Source: Trissonchulus latispiculum
Taxonomy: Eukaryota > Nematoda > Enoplea > Enoplida > Ironidae
Direction: 5' to 3'
Assembly: GCA_030248195.1 (NCBI GenBank)
Contig: JASAND010016630.1
Coordinates: forward strand, 88,095-152,094
Length of the DNA stretch: 64,000 nucleotides
The number at the start of each line of letters is the position of its first letter. Position 1 is the stretch's first letter. The notes beneath the pieces were generated by a model. The model saw only the letters and a program-made list of their open reading frames with translations, made no database searches and was not told the origin of the DNA. A program made the translations under genes and the position numbers. Positions 45,040 through 57,400 of the stretch are shown here, one piece after another.

Positions 45040-45371
45040 GGATTTCCGGCATATGCCGGCTTTTCGAGACCCTTTCTACAAACAGTAATTACATAAACAG
45101 CCAAGGGAAGTGCTTCACGTGTTTCAAATTTCGGCCAAATCTATGCTGGAGCGAGAACGCTGCAGCAACAGTTTTCTGACAATGACAGCCGACCCTTCAA
45201 TTGCATGAGTCATCTGAATAACATGTATATATCTGCTCATTGTGGGGTTTGGTCACTATTTTTACTGCAACTTAATTACTCGTTGGTTTCCTTGAAAATA
45301 GTACCGTTTCTGGCGGAGAGGGGGCTGAACACCTGACCGACCACTGTGTTATTCTTTGCTGGGAAACACTA

Positions 45372-45984
45372 AGGGCCTTTTCAAGAAAGGGTAGAGTAGA
45401 GTTACAGTTTACTAGATCCTTTTTATGAAAGAGTTAAAAGAGGTAAATTCAAGCTTGAGTGGAGCTAAAACAGTTAATTTTAACTCTACTCTACTAGGCA
45501 TTGGCACGGGTAGTCGGGTACCCGACGGGTACCCGATATCCAGTTAAAACCGGAAAAAAACCGGATAAAACTGGATTAAGCAGAGTTAAAATTTTTGGCT
45601 CAGAAAAAATTTAACGAAAAATTTTTAAATTTCAGGTCGCTATAAAATGTTACTAAAAGATACTACAACAGAAAAACGAAATATGAGGAAGAGGAGTTGT
45701 CCTGGTATTTTTCAAACACTTTACAATTTTATATTATTAGTTCTGTTTTCTAAATTTTAAATTTCCTTTACTCCAACGATTTTTTCTTTCGTTAAATTCC
45801 TGTTGAAATCAATTACCTTTGTGACACGTCTGAGTTGTTGTGTAAACTTAACTCGGGCACCCGGGCACCCGGGTAGTGTCGCAATTACCCGACATGGAGC
45901 TTCGGAAGTACCGGGTTCCCGGGTCCAAATTTTTGGACCCGTGCCCATGCCTATACTCTATTCCACCCTTTCTTCAAAATGCCC
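45372..45984. mobile_element. MITE (TA-flanked) split by a hAT-like MITE
   Basis: The ends AGGGCCTTTTCAAGAAAGGG and CCCTTTCTTCAAAATGCCCT are inverted, with TA on both sides, as in Tc1/mariner-type MITEs. Removing the inner element (45495-45953 plus one 8-bp duplication) leaves a palindromic MITE of about 146 bp. Confidence -1.
45495..45953. mobile_element. hAT-like MITE inside the TA MITE
   Basis: The ends are TAGGCATTGGCACGGGT and ACCCGTGCCCATGCCTA. TACTCTAC (45487-45494) and TACTCTAT (45954-45961) form an 8-bp duplication with one mismatch. Both subterminal zones repeat CGGGTACCCG words. It is 459 bp and non-coding. Confidence -1.
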
Positions 45985-46145
45985 TAAGATGCTAACTAAC
46001 AAAATCCTACATCTTAACATTCATAATGATCACACCAGCTTATCTATGCTGTTACATTGCAGCCACAAAATTATTCCAGTAGTTGGATTTAGTAGAATCA
46101 GGGTATTTAACCGTTCACTTTAGAACGGTTTCACTTCAACGTAAG

Positions 46146-46673
46146 TCAACAATCCCAGGTGAACTTTACTGGAATTGGAAATCCGGCAACAGCTGCCTTT
46201 CTCAAATAATACAGTGAGTAGAAAACTACAGCCATGAGTTCACTAAAACCGATTACTCCCATCAATATGTCCAGGAACTTAATCTTTCCTTGCTGGCGAA
46301 GACATTTGCGGCACACAAAACAGCATAGATCCAGATGTTTCTGTGCAGGTGTGGAGCAGTAGATCAACGTGGAGTTGTGCAAGATGCCGTAGTTTGACAG
46401 TGAGATGATACTGGCCGCCAAAACGACAACACCGGCTGGGTTAGGTCTGTCGTAATGGATGTAAACAATCAAAGTGTGTAGCAAACAAATTGGGGTACCA
46501 TTCACGATTGCAAGCCAAGGAGGCAGTCATACCGACTCCAGAAAAACCAACAGAATCGTGGAGATCACGGTCAGAATAAAGAATGCGGCAAAGTAGAGCC
46601 AATTCCTGTGCCGTATGACATTTCTAAGTCTAATCTGAGCTGTAACTGTGCGTGTCATTCTCTCAAATTCCAT
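46146..46673 (-). pseudogene. Small four-helix membrane protein with one in-frame TGA
   Basis: From ATG at 46673 the frame reads MEFERMTRTVTAQIRLRNV and then a membrane helix (WLYFAAFFILTVISTILLVF). It hits TGA at 46527-46529 and continues in the same frame for 126 more residues to TGA at 46146. The second part has three more hydrophobic stretches (IVNGTPICLLHTLIVYI, PAGVVVLAASIISLS, FLDILMGVIGFSELMAVVFY) and a Cys-rich loop (DLCCFVCRKC). The whole would be about 174 residues with four helices, resembling small tetraspan proteins, but I do not recognise the family. The single stop with an intact frame after it suggests a recent nonsense change, a missed intron, or a sequence error. Confidence -1.
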
Positions 46674-46769
46674 TTTGAGTGAAGATGAATCACAGGGGGT
46701 TCGTTTAGTGGATGAGATCTACCTGAATCCTGGGAGTAAAAATAACAAGCAATGCTTTGATCAAATGTT

Positions 46770-46890
46770 TAAATGAGAAAACAGAAGAAAGTCCTGTACC
46801 ACCGAAGGTCCGAAAAATTCGGTGGGACTCGAACCCACACATTTTGCACACTAGGCAAACGCTCTGCCGACTGAGCTAAGGAGGCACAGT
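46770..46890 (-). repeat. tRNA-derived SINE, copy 1
   Basis: The minus strand reads GCCTCCTTAGCTCAGTCGGC (A box region), an anticodon arm with loop CTAGTGT, and GGGTTCGAGTCCCACC (B box). The 3' side continues GAATTTTTCGGACCTTCGG instead of closing the acceptor stem. The body is at 46813-46885; the tail runs left. The same tail style occurs after the copy at 52019, which marks a SINE family. Confidence -1.
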
Positions 46891-48258
46891 CTCATAAAGC
46901 TTTGTCGGAATTTACATGACTTTCACTACGTGAACCCACGTAAGCAGGAAAAAAGTGGAGGAAGAGCAAGCTCAAGGGCCGTCAAAGTTTTTTTGTTTTT
47001 GCTTTTCTTTTCTGCTGGACGTTTCTGCTGGACGTACCTGTGAAGTGAAATGATTTTTAGTACGGGCTAAAATTGGTTAAAATTGGTTATTATGCCGCCT
47101 TGTTGAGAGATCGAGTCAAACGTTAGTCATCTTGTACTTTAATCATGATCGTGTGTCTTCGTCCTATGCGAACGTCTAAGCTGTTATTGTACAGATATAT
47201 ATTATGCACTTGAAATGAGTTGAAATGAGAGTTGCCAGGTAAACCAAAATTTCTATTAATCCAATTAGGACCCCAAAAAGTTAAATTAATATTAGGAATA
47301 GCCTCGTAATCTTCCTCCTGTTTCTAAACCTGGTTAGCAATTTAACCGGGTTAAATCGCTTTATAACATGTAACTGTCCCTGATCCGATATTTCCTCGTT
47401 TTCTAACAATTTTGCTTTCCAATTCTATCTCCGTGCTGTTTCGATTTTCCCCTTGCAAAACAGAACAAATGGAAATATGATCCCAACTCGTTGTTTAACT
47501 GTTTATTTCAAGCAAAATTCTTTGAACGCTTAACCTAACTTTATTTTTTAGCCTGAACCTGCAGACGTTTTCACAAACTAACCTTTTAACAAATAACTTT
47601 TACAAACTAACCCGACCTTTTTTATTTAAATTTATCTATGGCTAAACTGTCAACAAACAGCAGTATTAAAAGCGAACAGACAGGTATAAACTGTGCTTCG
47701 TGGGTTTCCAACTGAAAGAAAATTTCCGACGCGTGCCCACACTGTACGATTATCGGAAACATATGGAGCTACATGAATATTCTGTTATTAAACTGTCGTA
47801 ACTTTAATAAAGAAAAGAAGCATTTTATATACAATGGCAATAGAGCAGCATTGGTGAATCATTAATTACATTACATCAATCATAGCGATATTAGTAGAGA
47901 TTCTTCACAGTAGAATTTGTCGCCACATTTAATCCGAAAGGAATCCGCCGTAATCACAGATTATTGTCGACTAGAAAATCGATCAAAAATCGATCAAACC
48001 AATTCAATTACCCCAGAAATATCGCATTGTTCGATCAGTTCGATCAGATCAATAGATTAGAATTTACAATCCATTGCTTCTAGAAGAACTATATTATTTT
48101 TCATCGGCAACAGAATTCGTCGCCGCAGTAAGCACTGATTATGTCTTGGATTGGATTTGAACTCAACTTTTACAAAGGTCATTTTCTGGAATTCCAAATG
48201 AAGGAATTTCACGGAATCGGAAAATTCACCGAAATTCGTCAGGGGAAAAACCGGTTTT
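46891..48258. other. Intergenic and 3' flank of the CaaX gene
   Basis: AT-rich; I see no supported gene. A minus ORF at 48057-48305 lies in another frame past the CaaX gene stop and is not supported. Confidence -1.
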
Positions 48259-51200
48259 TCACTGTATGGTACAGCAGACGCAACAGCGCCGCTTCTTTTC
48301 CTCAATATGAACCAGTTCCACTGTGCCGGCTTTCGGCGACATCAAACTGGAGTGTACTTCGGCCGTCGACGTGGGTGGTCGTTTGGCGTTGGTTGGCAAA
48401 TTGCCATCAATTTCGTCCGGCCCCGTCAGAATTGTCAGTCCATTTAGAGGGGGCGAGCCGGGCTGTTTCTTGGGGGAGCCATTTTGACTCGGTGGGGAGG
48501 GGGCCTTTTCCGGGGAGGAGCCAATCGGATGCTGGGGACTTTCGTGATTGGCCAGGGGATAGAAACCGGATTCTGTAGGGGAGAGGGGCCAGGGTCGGGT
48601 TTTGAAAAGTTGGACGATTGGTTCAACGTCAAGGCAAAGGTGACCCTCCGGCCGGAATGGGTTGGCGTCCACCGTGTCGTCGTAGAGAATCTCCTCAGAG
48701 AGACTGAAATAGGAAAAAAAGTGAAAAAAATTTGAAATCTTTATGTCAAAATCTTGGGACAACCAGGAATATTTTCTAAAACTTTTTAACGTCAAAATCT
48801 TGGATCAACCAGGGATGTTTTCTAAACCTTTTTAACATAAATAGGCACTTGCATTCTGAAAAACAAAGTAATTCCAGGAAATGTTCCGGACTACTCTTTC
48901 GCATTTGTTTTGGCGGCAGTTTTCCACTTTTTCTTATGGTTAGTACCTTGTATCCTTCGTGGTTCCGCCTACCAGCGTGCGTACTTTATTTTCAGACAAA
49001 GAGGAATGCAAGAGTAAAGCGGAAGGTGTACTAATGCTAACCCAACAACATGGAAGCAATGTTTTTCTCTCCTGCAAGACTCCATAAATGAGTGGTTAGC
49101 ATTCTAGCCTGCAGATCGGAAGATCCTTGGTTCGATATCCGGCAAATCGAGAAATTTTGAGCTTGATTTTTAGCAACAGTTTAGAAACTGCTGGAAATAA
49201 AATTAAATAATAGGTTGTATCATCAATTAAAGGTCCAAAAAACAACTCGACACAATTTAAATTCCATTCAGTCATTTAATTTCTATTTCTTGAGTCAATT
49301 TTCTGTCCGCTCTATTTACCTGGATACCGGATTAGCGGATGCCGTAGACATGTGACTTGTGGATGTGTTCTCTGCGGGCGATGAAAGTGAAGGTGAGACC
49401 TGGGTGGGTGGGTGGATGCTTTCTGGGACCTCACAACTGAGCAGGGAAACCCGCACTCGACTTGGTGTCTCACTAAAGTTATCTCTGAAATAAAAAAGAT
49501 AGCATAAAGTTAAATCACAGAATCTTAAATCATATAAGCTGTACCACAAAAAAATCAGCGACGTAGTAGAAAATAGCTTTTAAGCTTATGATTTATAGTA
49601 TTTCTTGTTAAATCAATGCATTAATCAATATTAGTTAACAATTAACGTTAACATTAACAACTAAAATTAATATTTTTAAAATTTTTAGATGCGCTGTAGG
49701 ATTTATGAAGAGAAAGCCCGTTTAGCGTCAGTCAGAATTGTGGAACAAAAGACTAGCCAGATTTTTGGATAAAATTATGACAGAAATCAGAACAAACCTA
49801 AAGTTACGTTAATAATGAAATTTTTGAAACTTTTTTGTAGCGGATGGCTTAACCCTAAAAAGCTGTCTTACAAAAAGTTTCAAAGATGAGATCACTGGGA
49901 CGTCTTGATTAATACAGAAACAATCTGCGCCTGGCAAAACTCTCACCAGTAATTATTTCTGTTTCTGCCTTTAATGAAGAAAAAGTTTCAGGTCAGTTGA
50001 AGCTCATTACTTTCCGTTTCACCTAATTTCTCAAAAAACAGAGGAAATTGAAAAGGTCAATTCCTCGGTTTAGGTTTATCCCTAGATCTAAAAGGAATAT
50101 ATATATTTTATGAAAAAGTTATTCAGCAGATGCTGAATCTGAAATGAAAAACTATCATTAAAAAGCTGAACGCTTAGAAAGCCCTAAATTTTGCAACTTC
50201 TCATTTACGCGGCCCAACCAAATCGTTTTCAGAAATGCTTCTTTTCTCAAGATTTGCTGTCTGAGATTTCTCTTCAAAATTGGAAGCCCAACTCTGACAC
50301 TTCTCAAAACTTTTCGAGATAAACATCTCGAACAAAAAATGAAAGAGTCATGGCAAGTTGTGGCTCAAACTGAGCCAAGTGTGCTACATCTGAAGTGAAC
50401 TAATGGCTAAGTTAACCGAAGAAATACCTAGAGTTACCTCCTAGCATTACAAAATCACAAAAACACTTTGTTGTCAGCCGGTTAATTTCGGATGAGTTTA
50501 GACAAAACAGTGAATTATGATATGAGTCAGGCTTAGATTTAACATTGGAATGCCTAACATTGTTCTTTTAGCTTTGGTTTAACAGATCTTTCTACATTTT
50601 TGGGGATCGAGATCAGGTAATTTAGTTGGACCTGGGTGGTTAAATGTTGCTCAATTTGATATAGTGTTGATGAAGAATTTAAAAACGACGAAAATAACCA
50701 TAATAAGTTGATAAATCCGTTGTCAAAGAAAAATAACAAATTAAACTGAGTTTTTTACAGAAATTTTCTTGCAAAACCAAATTCCATAAACCTCCACATT
50801 TGTTGGAATCAACGGGGAGACCGTCTTAATGAGCAACTTTTTCCACTTACTGGCAGAAAATTAAAAGAGAATTCTATTCCCTAGTGGACAATAGGCGGCC
50901 AAATTCCACAAAAATTGGCAAAGAAAACTAGAAAAATCAACCTAAATTTCTTTACCTAGACCTGCGTACTGGGTTTTCTGGCATTGATTTGCCGGGAAAA
51001 CCAAGCAGCAAGCAACAGCTGTTAAATGTAGCCGGCCACAGCCAAAGCCTACGCATAGTTTTTCCTTTTAGCTTAAAGGTAAAAGCTTGAATGCCGCTGG
51101 CTTATGGCTAATAGCAAGCCAATTGGCCTGAAGCTTAAGTATGACGTAACGGCCTGTCTTTTCTTTCTTTACTGAAAATTTCCACAAACCCTAGGAAATG

Positions 51201-54200
51201 TCACTATTTCTAGAAAATGAGGAATTTCACGGCGGCGCGGCAAGCTTTGTGTTGTGATAAACCTGCGACTGAAATTGCTTTTCAGTAAAAACCTCTGCAA
51301 CTAAGATTAGGTTGCTCAAGTGTAAATTTTTCATTGGAAAATTATCTTGGCATTTTGCAGCAAAAAAGAGTGAATGTTAACTGGACCAGTGGGTAATGTT
51401 TTCTGTCCGTGACCTTCGTCTCAATGGTTCTGCCATTTAATAAATTTGCCGGCTTATGTCAAGAATATACAATAATAAAATAAAATGAAAATAAAATGAA
51501 ATTTGTAAAACATTAAAGCAAACCAAAAACTTTTGCTGGCATGCTGCATTTCAATTTCAAATAGCGTTTCGGTTTGAACCAATAAATTACCTAAATGCTA
51601 TTCATTCATTCACGCACAAAATTCATAGCCACAATTGTCTTTTTCTAAAATTCTAATGCCGATATAATGTCCTGCCAAGACAAAGATAAATTAGAAAACA
51701 AGTTTCTGAGAACACAAACAAAATAGGTCTTATGAAATGTATACAAGACAATTTAGACAAAAAAATTGGACAGCTTCAGTATCCTTCGGGAGTTTTCCCC
51801 GGGGGCTTGGATGGAAAATAGAATTCACTTAAAAGGGAAGGACACTTTTGAGGGGAAAGAAGTAAGATAAAACTAAGTCTAATTGCCTCTCCTTCAAGCT
51901 ATCCGATAGAGGGATTTTAATGGATTAGAATTGAGGCTTTGGGGCTGGTCTAAAGATACGATTTTATCCCAAATTTAAGAGTGAAAGAAAGCTGCACACC
52001 ACCAAGCTGAAAAAATCAGGCACTTGGTGGGACTCGAACCCGCTATCTCCTGCTTAACGTGCAGACGCTCTGACCAACTGAGCCACACAGGTGCTTCTTC
52101 AGGTGGAAAGAGTTGAAAGTGAAATTTGAATCCAAGGTGTACTACTTTCAACACGCCGCAGAAAATGATGAATGAAATATTTTAAGAGATTCATTTTAAT
52201 TCAGTTTAAATTAAAATTAATTTTGTATAATATATTTTGCAACCAGCATTGAATCTGAATCTGACGGCTTAAAATTTGAAAACAATAAATTTCTAAAACG
52301 ATGACCATACAAAATGTTAATGTTATAAGATGTTAATATAAAACTTTGCTTTAAAATTTTAATTTTTTTTAATTTAACTCTTATTTACCTGACATATTGA
52401 ACAACCATTTTGCACTGAAACCTTCCACAGAGATGTTGCACAGGTTACGTAAACAGAGCTCAAAACCAGGCCTCCGCTCTTGCGTAAGAGAGCTTCAAAA
52501 TAAGCAAAAAGAAGACCCCTTTTCTCATTATTCTTTCTTGTGTAAATGTATTCTGGAAACTGGCTTTTTGTTATTTTGTCTGTGAAAAGATGTTACAGGA
52601 AAAACCAGTCAAAATCAGCGGGCAAAAAACTGGATTCTTATTTTAGTCCCGGCAGGGGGGCTTCAGCTTTCAATTAAGACATTTATAGTTTAAAATGGGT
52701 TTTGGGCCATTAAAAATGGGACTATTATAGCGAAAAGATTTCGGGTCTTTTCTAACACGCCCTTTCACTTAGTTACAATAATACTGAAATGTAAATAAGT
52801 AAACATCACATCAAAAAAGTCGATTTTTTTGAAAGCAAAAGGATTCAATTTAGGACCTATTATGCTGATGTGATTTATGCATTTAAAAAGTTTTCAAAAC
52901 AAGATGTTATCAAGAGTGCATAATTGCACTATATATTAGAAGATTAGAAGATTATCTTCTAATATATAGTGCAATTATGCACTCTTGATGTTATATATAA
53001 ACAACTTGTTCTATGAGATTAACTGAATGATTAAATCATGGAACCTGTGTTTACGAAATCCATAAGCTCCAGAGTTAATGGCAAACACAATCAGCTATAT
53101 TCATATTTTATTTGTAATTAATTAGAAAACATTACAATTTGTCATTAAGCATTAATATTTGGAGAAATGCTGTTAGTGTTAGAGCAACAACGCGTTGCAG
53201 AACTTTGCTCTCATCCCACCCACTAGCATTCTTAAAAAGACTAACTGTAGGTGTTACAAGAATTCTTGTGGTTTTCTACAAAAGTGCTCCTGTGCGGTCA
53301 GTCACTAACAGAGCGGAGCCTCCTTTTTTTCCAGAAAAGTAACTTTTGTATATTTACCTCATTTTACCACTCTGAAACTACAGGTTTCATTTGTATTGAA
53401 TACTACATAGTCTAACTTGTAATCCATTCTACCAAAGTATCTCAAAGTAGATACTACGAACGAAGTAATGCTGAAATTACAAGACGTAGCCTGTATTTTT
53501 TCAAGACATTCAATATTTGTATCATCTACAAAAGTGATTCCTGTATTTTCTATTGAAACTTTCCTTACAGTGAATAGAGTAAAGCTGCTATGTTAGCACA
53601 CTAAGCTATTAAATCTAATAATGCCAAGGTATATGAATATTAAGATCAATATTAATAAAATTGATACTAATCTAAAATAGTTACCGTTTGGACGCATTTC
53701 TGAGATTGACTTGAAGATTTTCATTTGACGGAGCTTCATAAACAATCGTTTCAATGAATGAACTTTTGGAACTTCCAAAAGATACTCTGAAACAAAAAAT
53801 CAGTCATCAATTGCAGCATAAAAGTTGGCAATAATAATTAAAGTTTAATTATGTTAAATTAAATTCGAAACACCACTTGATAGGTAATTAATATAGAAGC
53901 AAACATCACTGCGTCAGAGAATTTAAGCGAAACGTAATTAATTAAATTAAAACATTATTCTAATTTGAAAGATAAATATTGTCAAAAACTAATAATCCAA
54001 TTCTGGGTCAAGTTGGTGTTATCTGTTATTTGAATATAGAATGTAATTGTTATGACCATATATTGATTAACCTAACATTAAAATAAAGAAGCTGTATTAT
54101 CTCCATACATTTTCAAAGTATGATAATTATGTCACACAATGAGTTTGTTCAAAGTTAAACAGCAAACAGCAATTAATAGAAATATATTAAACATGCTAAG

Positions 54201-54206
54201 GTATAT

Positions 54207-54272
<66 letters not shown>

Positions 54273-54427
54273 ACGAAATTAACAAATTAATTGTTTGCTA
54301 TATATGCTTACTGTAGTTGTTTTTTCGCCTTTGAATGGCGACGGGGTGAAGCTTTAATCAGAGCCGCGGATTCAGAATTATCACGTGAAGAAAATACCGT
54401 CGGTTTAATTTTAGCAGTCATAGACAT
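48259..54427 (-). CDS. Prenylation-type (CaaX-like) basic, Pro/Ser-rich protein, four exons
   Basis: Minus-strand exons by my splice reading are 54427-54312, 53786-53685, 49484-49320 and 48703-48259. Acceptors are TTTCAG; donors are GTAAGC, GTAACT and GTAAAT. All three introns are phase 2 and the joins stay open: 828 nt, 275 residues. It starts MSMTAKIKPTVFSSRDN. The last exon has a conserved-looking DANPFRPEGHLCLDVEPIVQ segment, then a Pro/Ser-rich stretch, and ends EEKKRRCCVCCTIQ. That is a basic patch, a cysteine cluster, and a terminal C-T-I-Q that fits a CaaX box, so lipid anchoring at the inner membrane face is likely. No enzyme domain or membrane helix is seen and I do not recognise the family. 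The exon structure is strong; lipidation is inference. Intron 2 (about 4.2 kb) holds a SINE and a perfect palindrome. Confidence -1.
49088..49150 (+). repeat. tRNA-derived SINE fragment, second family
   Basis: GAGTGGTTAGCATTCTAGCC resembles an A box region and TTGGTTCGATATCCGG a B box. A similar sequence lies at 60134-60193 with matching anticodon-arm words (GCATTCTRGYCTG). Neither folds as a full tRNA. It sits in intron 3 of the CaaX gene, antisense to it. Confidence -1.
52019..52094 (-). repeat. tRNA-derived SINE, copy 2
   Basis: The minus strand reads GCACCTGTGTGGCTCAGTTG through GGGTTCGAGTCCCACCAAGTGCC. Six of seven acceptor pairs form, but two extra bases precede the D arm and the loop ACGTTAA lacks T33, so it is unlikely to be a working tRNA. 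The 3' tail TGATTTTTTCAGCTTGGTGG resembles that of the copy at 46813. Confidence -1.
52909..52989. repeat. Perfect 36-bp inverted repeat with 9-nt loop
   Basis: The arms at 52909-52944 and 52954-52989 are exact complements (starting ATCAAGAGTGCATAATTGCA) around TAGAAGATT. It lies in intron 2 of the CaaX gene. A perfect arm in an otherwise unremarkable AT-rich intron suggests a recent event. Confidence -1.
54209..54269. repeat. (AT)n microsatellite
   Basis: An uninterrupted AT dinucleotide run of about 60 bp, just past exon 1 of the CaaX gene, within its first intron. Confidence -1.
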
Positions 54428-57400
54428 AATAATTAGTTTCAGATATTTTGAGCAGAAGTAAGCATTTAAATGGCATTATACAACAAAAATACCTATCAAA
54501 ATTGAACAACAAAATATAGATAAAAGAACGAAGCGATTTTTGAAAGAGAAACTACAGAAATCTAAACAGTCCAATTATGATAATTTTTAATTTCTAAAAA
54601 ATACTACATAAATGGAAATCAATGATATTTCCAAGAGAGCCAATCCTGTTTTTGATTTTCGACAGAATCGCCAAAATCGGAGGGAAAACCAGTTGGTTTT
54701 GGAACCTAATTTTGAGTTTAAGAATAAAAAATCATGGACCCCTGTATTAAACTTTATATAGGTTAAAATTACAACACTATTTAGCGGGTTACAACTTTAC
54801 CTCTACATAATGCTGTTATATTAAAATTTACATTACAGCAAGATGTAGTGAGAAACAAGTATTCAAGACGGACTTTCCAAATTTAGTATTATTGTTAGAC
54901 ATCTAATTTTACGATCGACAAACATGTTCAAATATTTTTATGACCTAAAGGGGAGTCCTAAAATGTGAATTTGAAAATTTTAAGTGCCTATTTTAAATGC
55001 CTCGAATTGATAATAAGTTTCCCCAAACACCATCAAACTTTTGCAAACGCTCTTGCACCCTGCAGATCTAGTTCGCACTTTTCTTGAGACTTTTTCGACA
55101 ATTTTTGTCGAAAAAACTAAAAATTAGAGAAACCTCTTGTTACACAAAAATGACGTAAACATTTAACTGCAGTACATAATTGGTATTTAATTAACCTTGA
55201 CTTTGGCTTTTTGGAACAGCATAGCATTCTTCACAGAAAGTTTGATAAACAACTTTTGAGTATATTTGAGTTAAAACTTCTAAAATTTAAGTCATAATAT
55301 GGAGCACATCTGCTTACGCTGAAGTCTACAAAAAGCTGCTTTATAAATAAAAAAAATTGCCAGAAAATAATCTAATTTTTCTTGAATTTTAGGGCTTGTT
55401 CTGAAGAGCTCCTCAACGACAGCTTTTTCTTGAACGAAGTTTTCTTTTTTGAATCCTCACTGAACTTAAAGAGTTTTTGGGAAAAATAAATTAACTTTTT
55501 GGAAAAAACAGGCAAATACATAAGCTGTCATCGGAATTCTGTCAAGCACTAATTAATTGTCTGTAATTAATTAGAGGCCTAACAGCAGGAAAATGGAAAA
55601 TTGGAAACCCATAAAAATAAAACACTTTCAGACTATAGCATTAGCTTTCCTCATAAATTTTCTTAAATTGAAACGTCGGGGATGTCCAAAACATTTCTGA
55701 CGTTTTGAAATTCAAAAATTTCTTAACGTTAAAAACTCCTACTTCTACTTAAAACGATCCATATGAAATAAGCGAAAGCTTAAAATATGGTTCATCACAA
55801 ACCATTAAGACAAACCAAGGATTAAGGTATAATTAATTATACAGAAAAAATGTCTAATCCCGAGATTATCCTAATTTCATTTAGCCTAAAGCTGATTTCC
55901 TCTTAAAGCCTCTTTTAATCAACTAAATCTTTAAATCACATCACCAGGTAACAGGCTTTTAAATCAAAAGTCAAGCCTTGTTATTCAGATACTTTAAATC
56001 AAGCCACAACCTATGATCTCTCGACTAAACACCGAAAAGATGAAATATTAAAATATATTATTAAAAGACATAAAAGGCTTAAAACTAAAGCATTAATAAA
56101 GGAATGTTATCTAAGGTCGTGTTTAGGATAGAGCACAGTAGAGTAAAGTTCAAAAAGTTAACACGAAGCCTTGTAATTAGTTTTGATAGTTCACTATAGA
56201 ATTTATAGTTTACTATAAAATTTTATAGTTTACTATTATGTATATAGTTTAGTATAGCTTGATTTCCTCTCTAACACTTTTTCATGAAAAGGTTCGAATT
56301 AACTATAACTAGTTCCATTTATGAGTAAAAATTAGGATTAAGGAGCTTGAGAAAGTTGGCGCAGTTTTCCCCGATTTTAGAAAAATTCTGAATTGATCTT
56401 GTAGTTAATACATTAATTAAGGTTTACATCGTTAATTTCAATTTGCAAACAGATAAAAATTATTTTAATTTGACTTATCCCGCAACGACAAAACTGGGAA
56501 ATATAAACATAAACATATAAACAGGGAATTTTATGGGTCAAAAAGAGGCGAACTAAACGAAACCTAATTCACTAATGTTGCAAGAATTAAAGCCCCTTTA
56601 CTCACGGACCTAATTTCTTCTTCCTAGACCTAAAATGAAGGGTCAATTTTTCACACTCACTTAATTATGGACTTCTGAGTCTAGAAAGCGTCCGAGCTCA
56701 TCGCTCAAAGTTGACATAAGCGGTTGCAATTTTCGCAATTTCCGCAAATGCGCCGCAAAAGTAGCGCCAATTCGCACTGGCCCCTTAAACAAATTCAAAG
56801 TCTAAATTTCGCACCACGCAGGCACTTGCGGTGAAACAAAACCTGGCGCTAAATGCCACTCGTAATCTTTGACTGCTGGCCTAAAACTTTCCAGAACACT
56901 TTCACTTTTCTTTAAATTCCTTCAGCAAAAAGAATTGTTATAAACTTTCCTAAACTTGTGTTAAGAATTCGTTTCCATTTTTTTAGGAAAACGAGCCTAA
57001 GCCAAAGAAAGACTAAAGAAACATGGATCAGTCGTCTGCTATTAAATTTATAACCATAGTATAATTAGTTTAAACTTGGCTGAAACAAGTGTGCCCACCG
57101 TAAACTAATTGGATATCTAGTTTTTTATTTCCCCTAGTTAACTCAGTTGGCTAGAGCTCTCACCGGCAAATGTGCAATTCTATTTCTTCATTTTTCTACA
57201 AATTCGTACCTTTGAAATGTGTGTGCCTACTGCCTAGAAGACCTGAGAAAAACTTATCAGATATTTGAAATGAATATTCTAGCGCAGAAGAGCTTGGAGA
57301 CGTTGAAGCAGAAGATTAAGAAAAATGAGTTCTACTTTTCCATTAAGCTGGATATTTCTGCCCGTCCGTAGATCTAGATTATTTTTCTATTTAGAGAAAA

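Noticed and set aside
46527..46529. TGA read as selenocysteine
   Set aside because: There is no Sec-type active-site context and no visible SECIS-like element downstream; a nonsense change is simpler.
46813..46885. Functional tRNA-Thr (AGT) gene
   Set aside because: A and B boxes are good but the acceptor stem cannot close and the tail matches another tRNA-like copy; SINE is the better call.
52019..52094. Functional tRNA gene
   Set aside because: The acceptor stem mostly pairs, but the extra bases before the D arm and the missing T33 argue against function.
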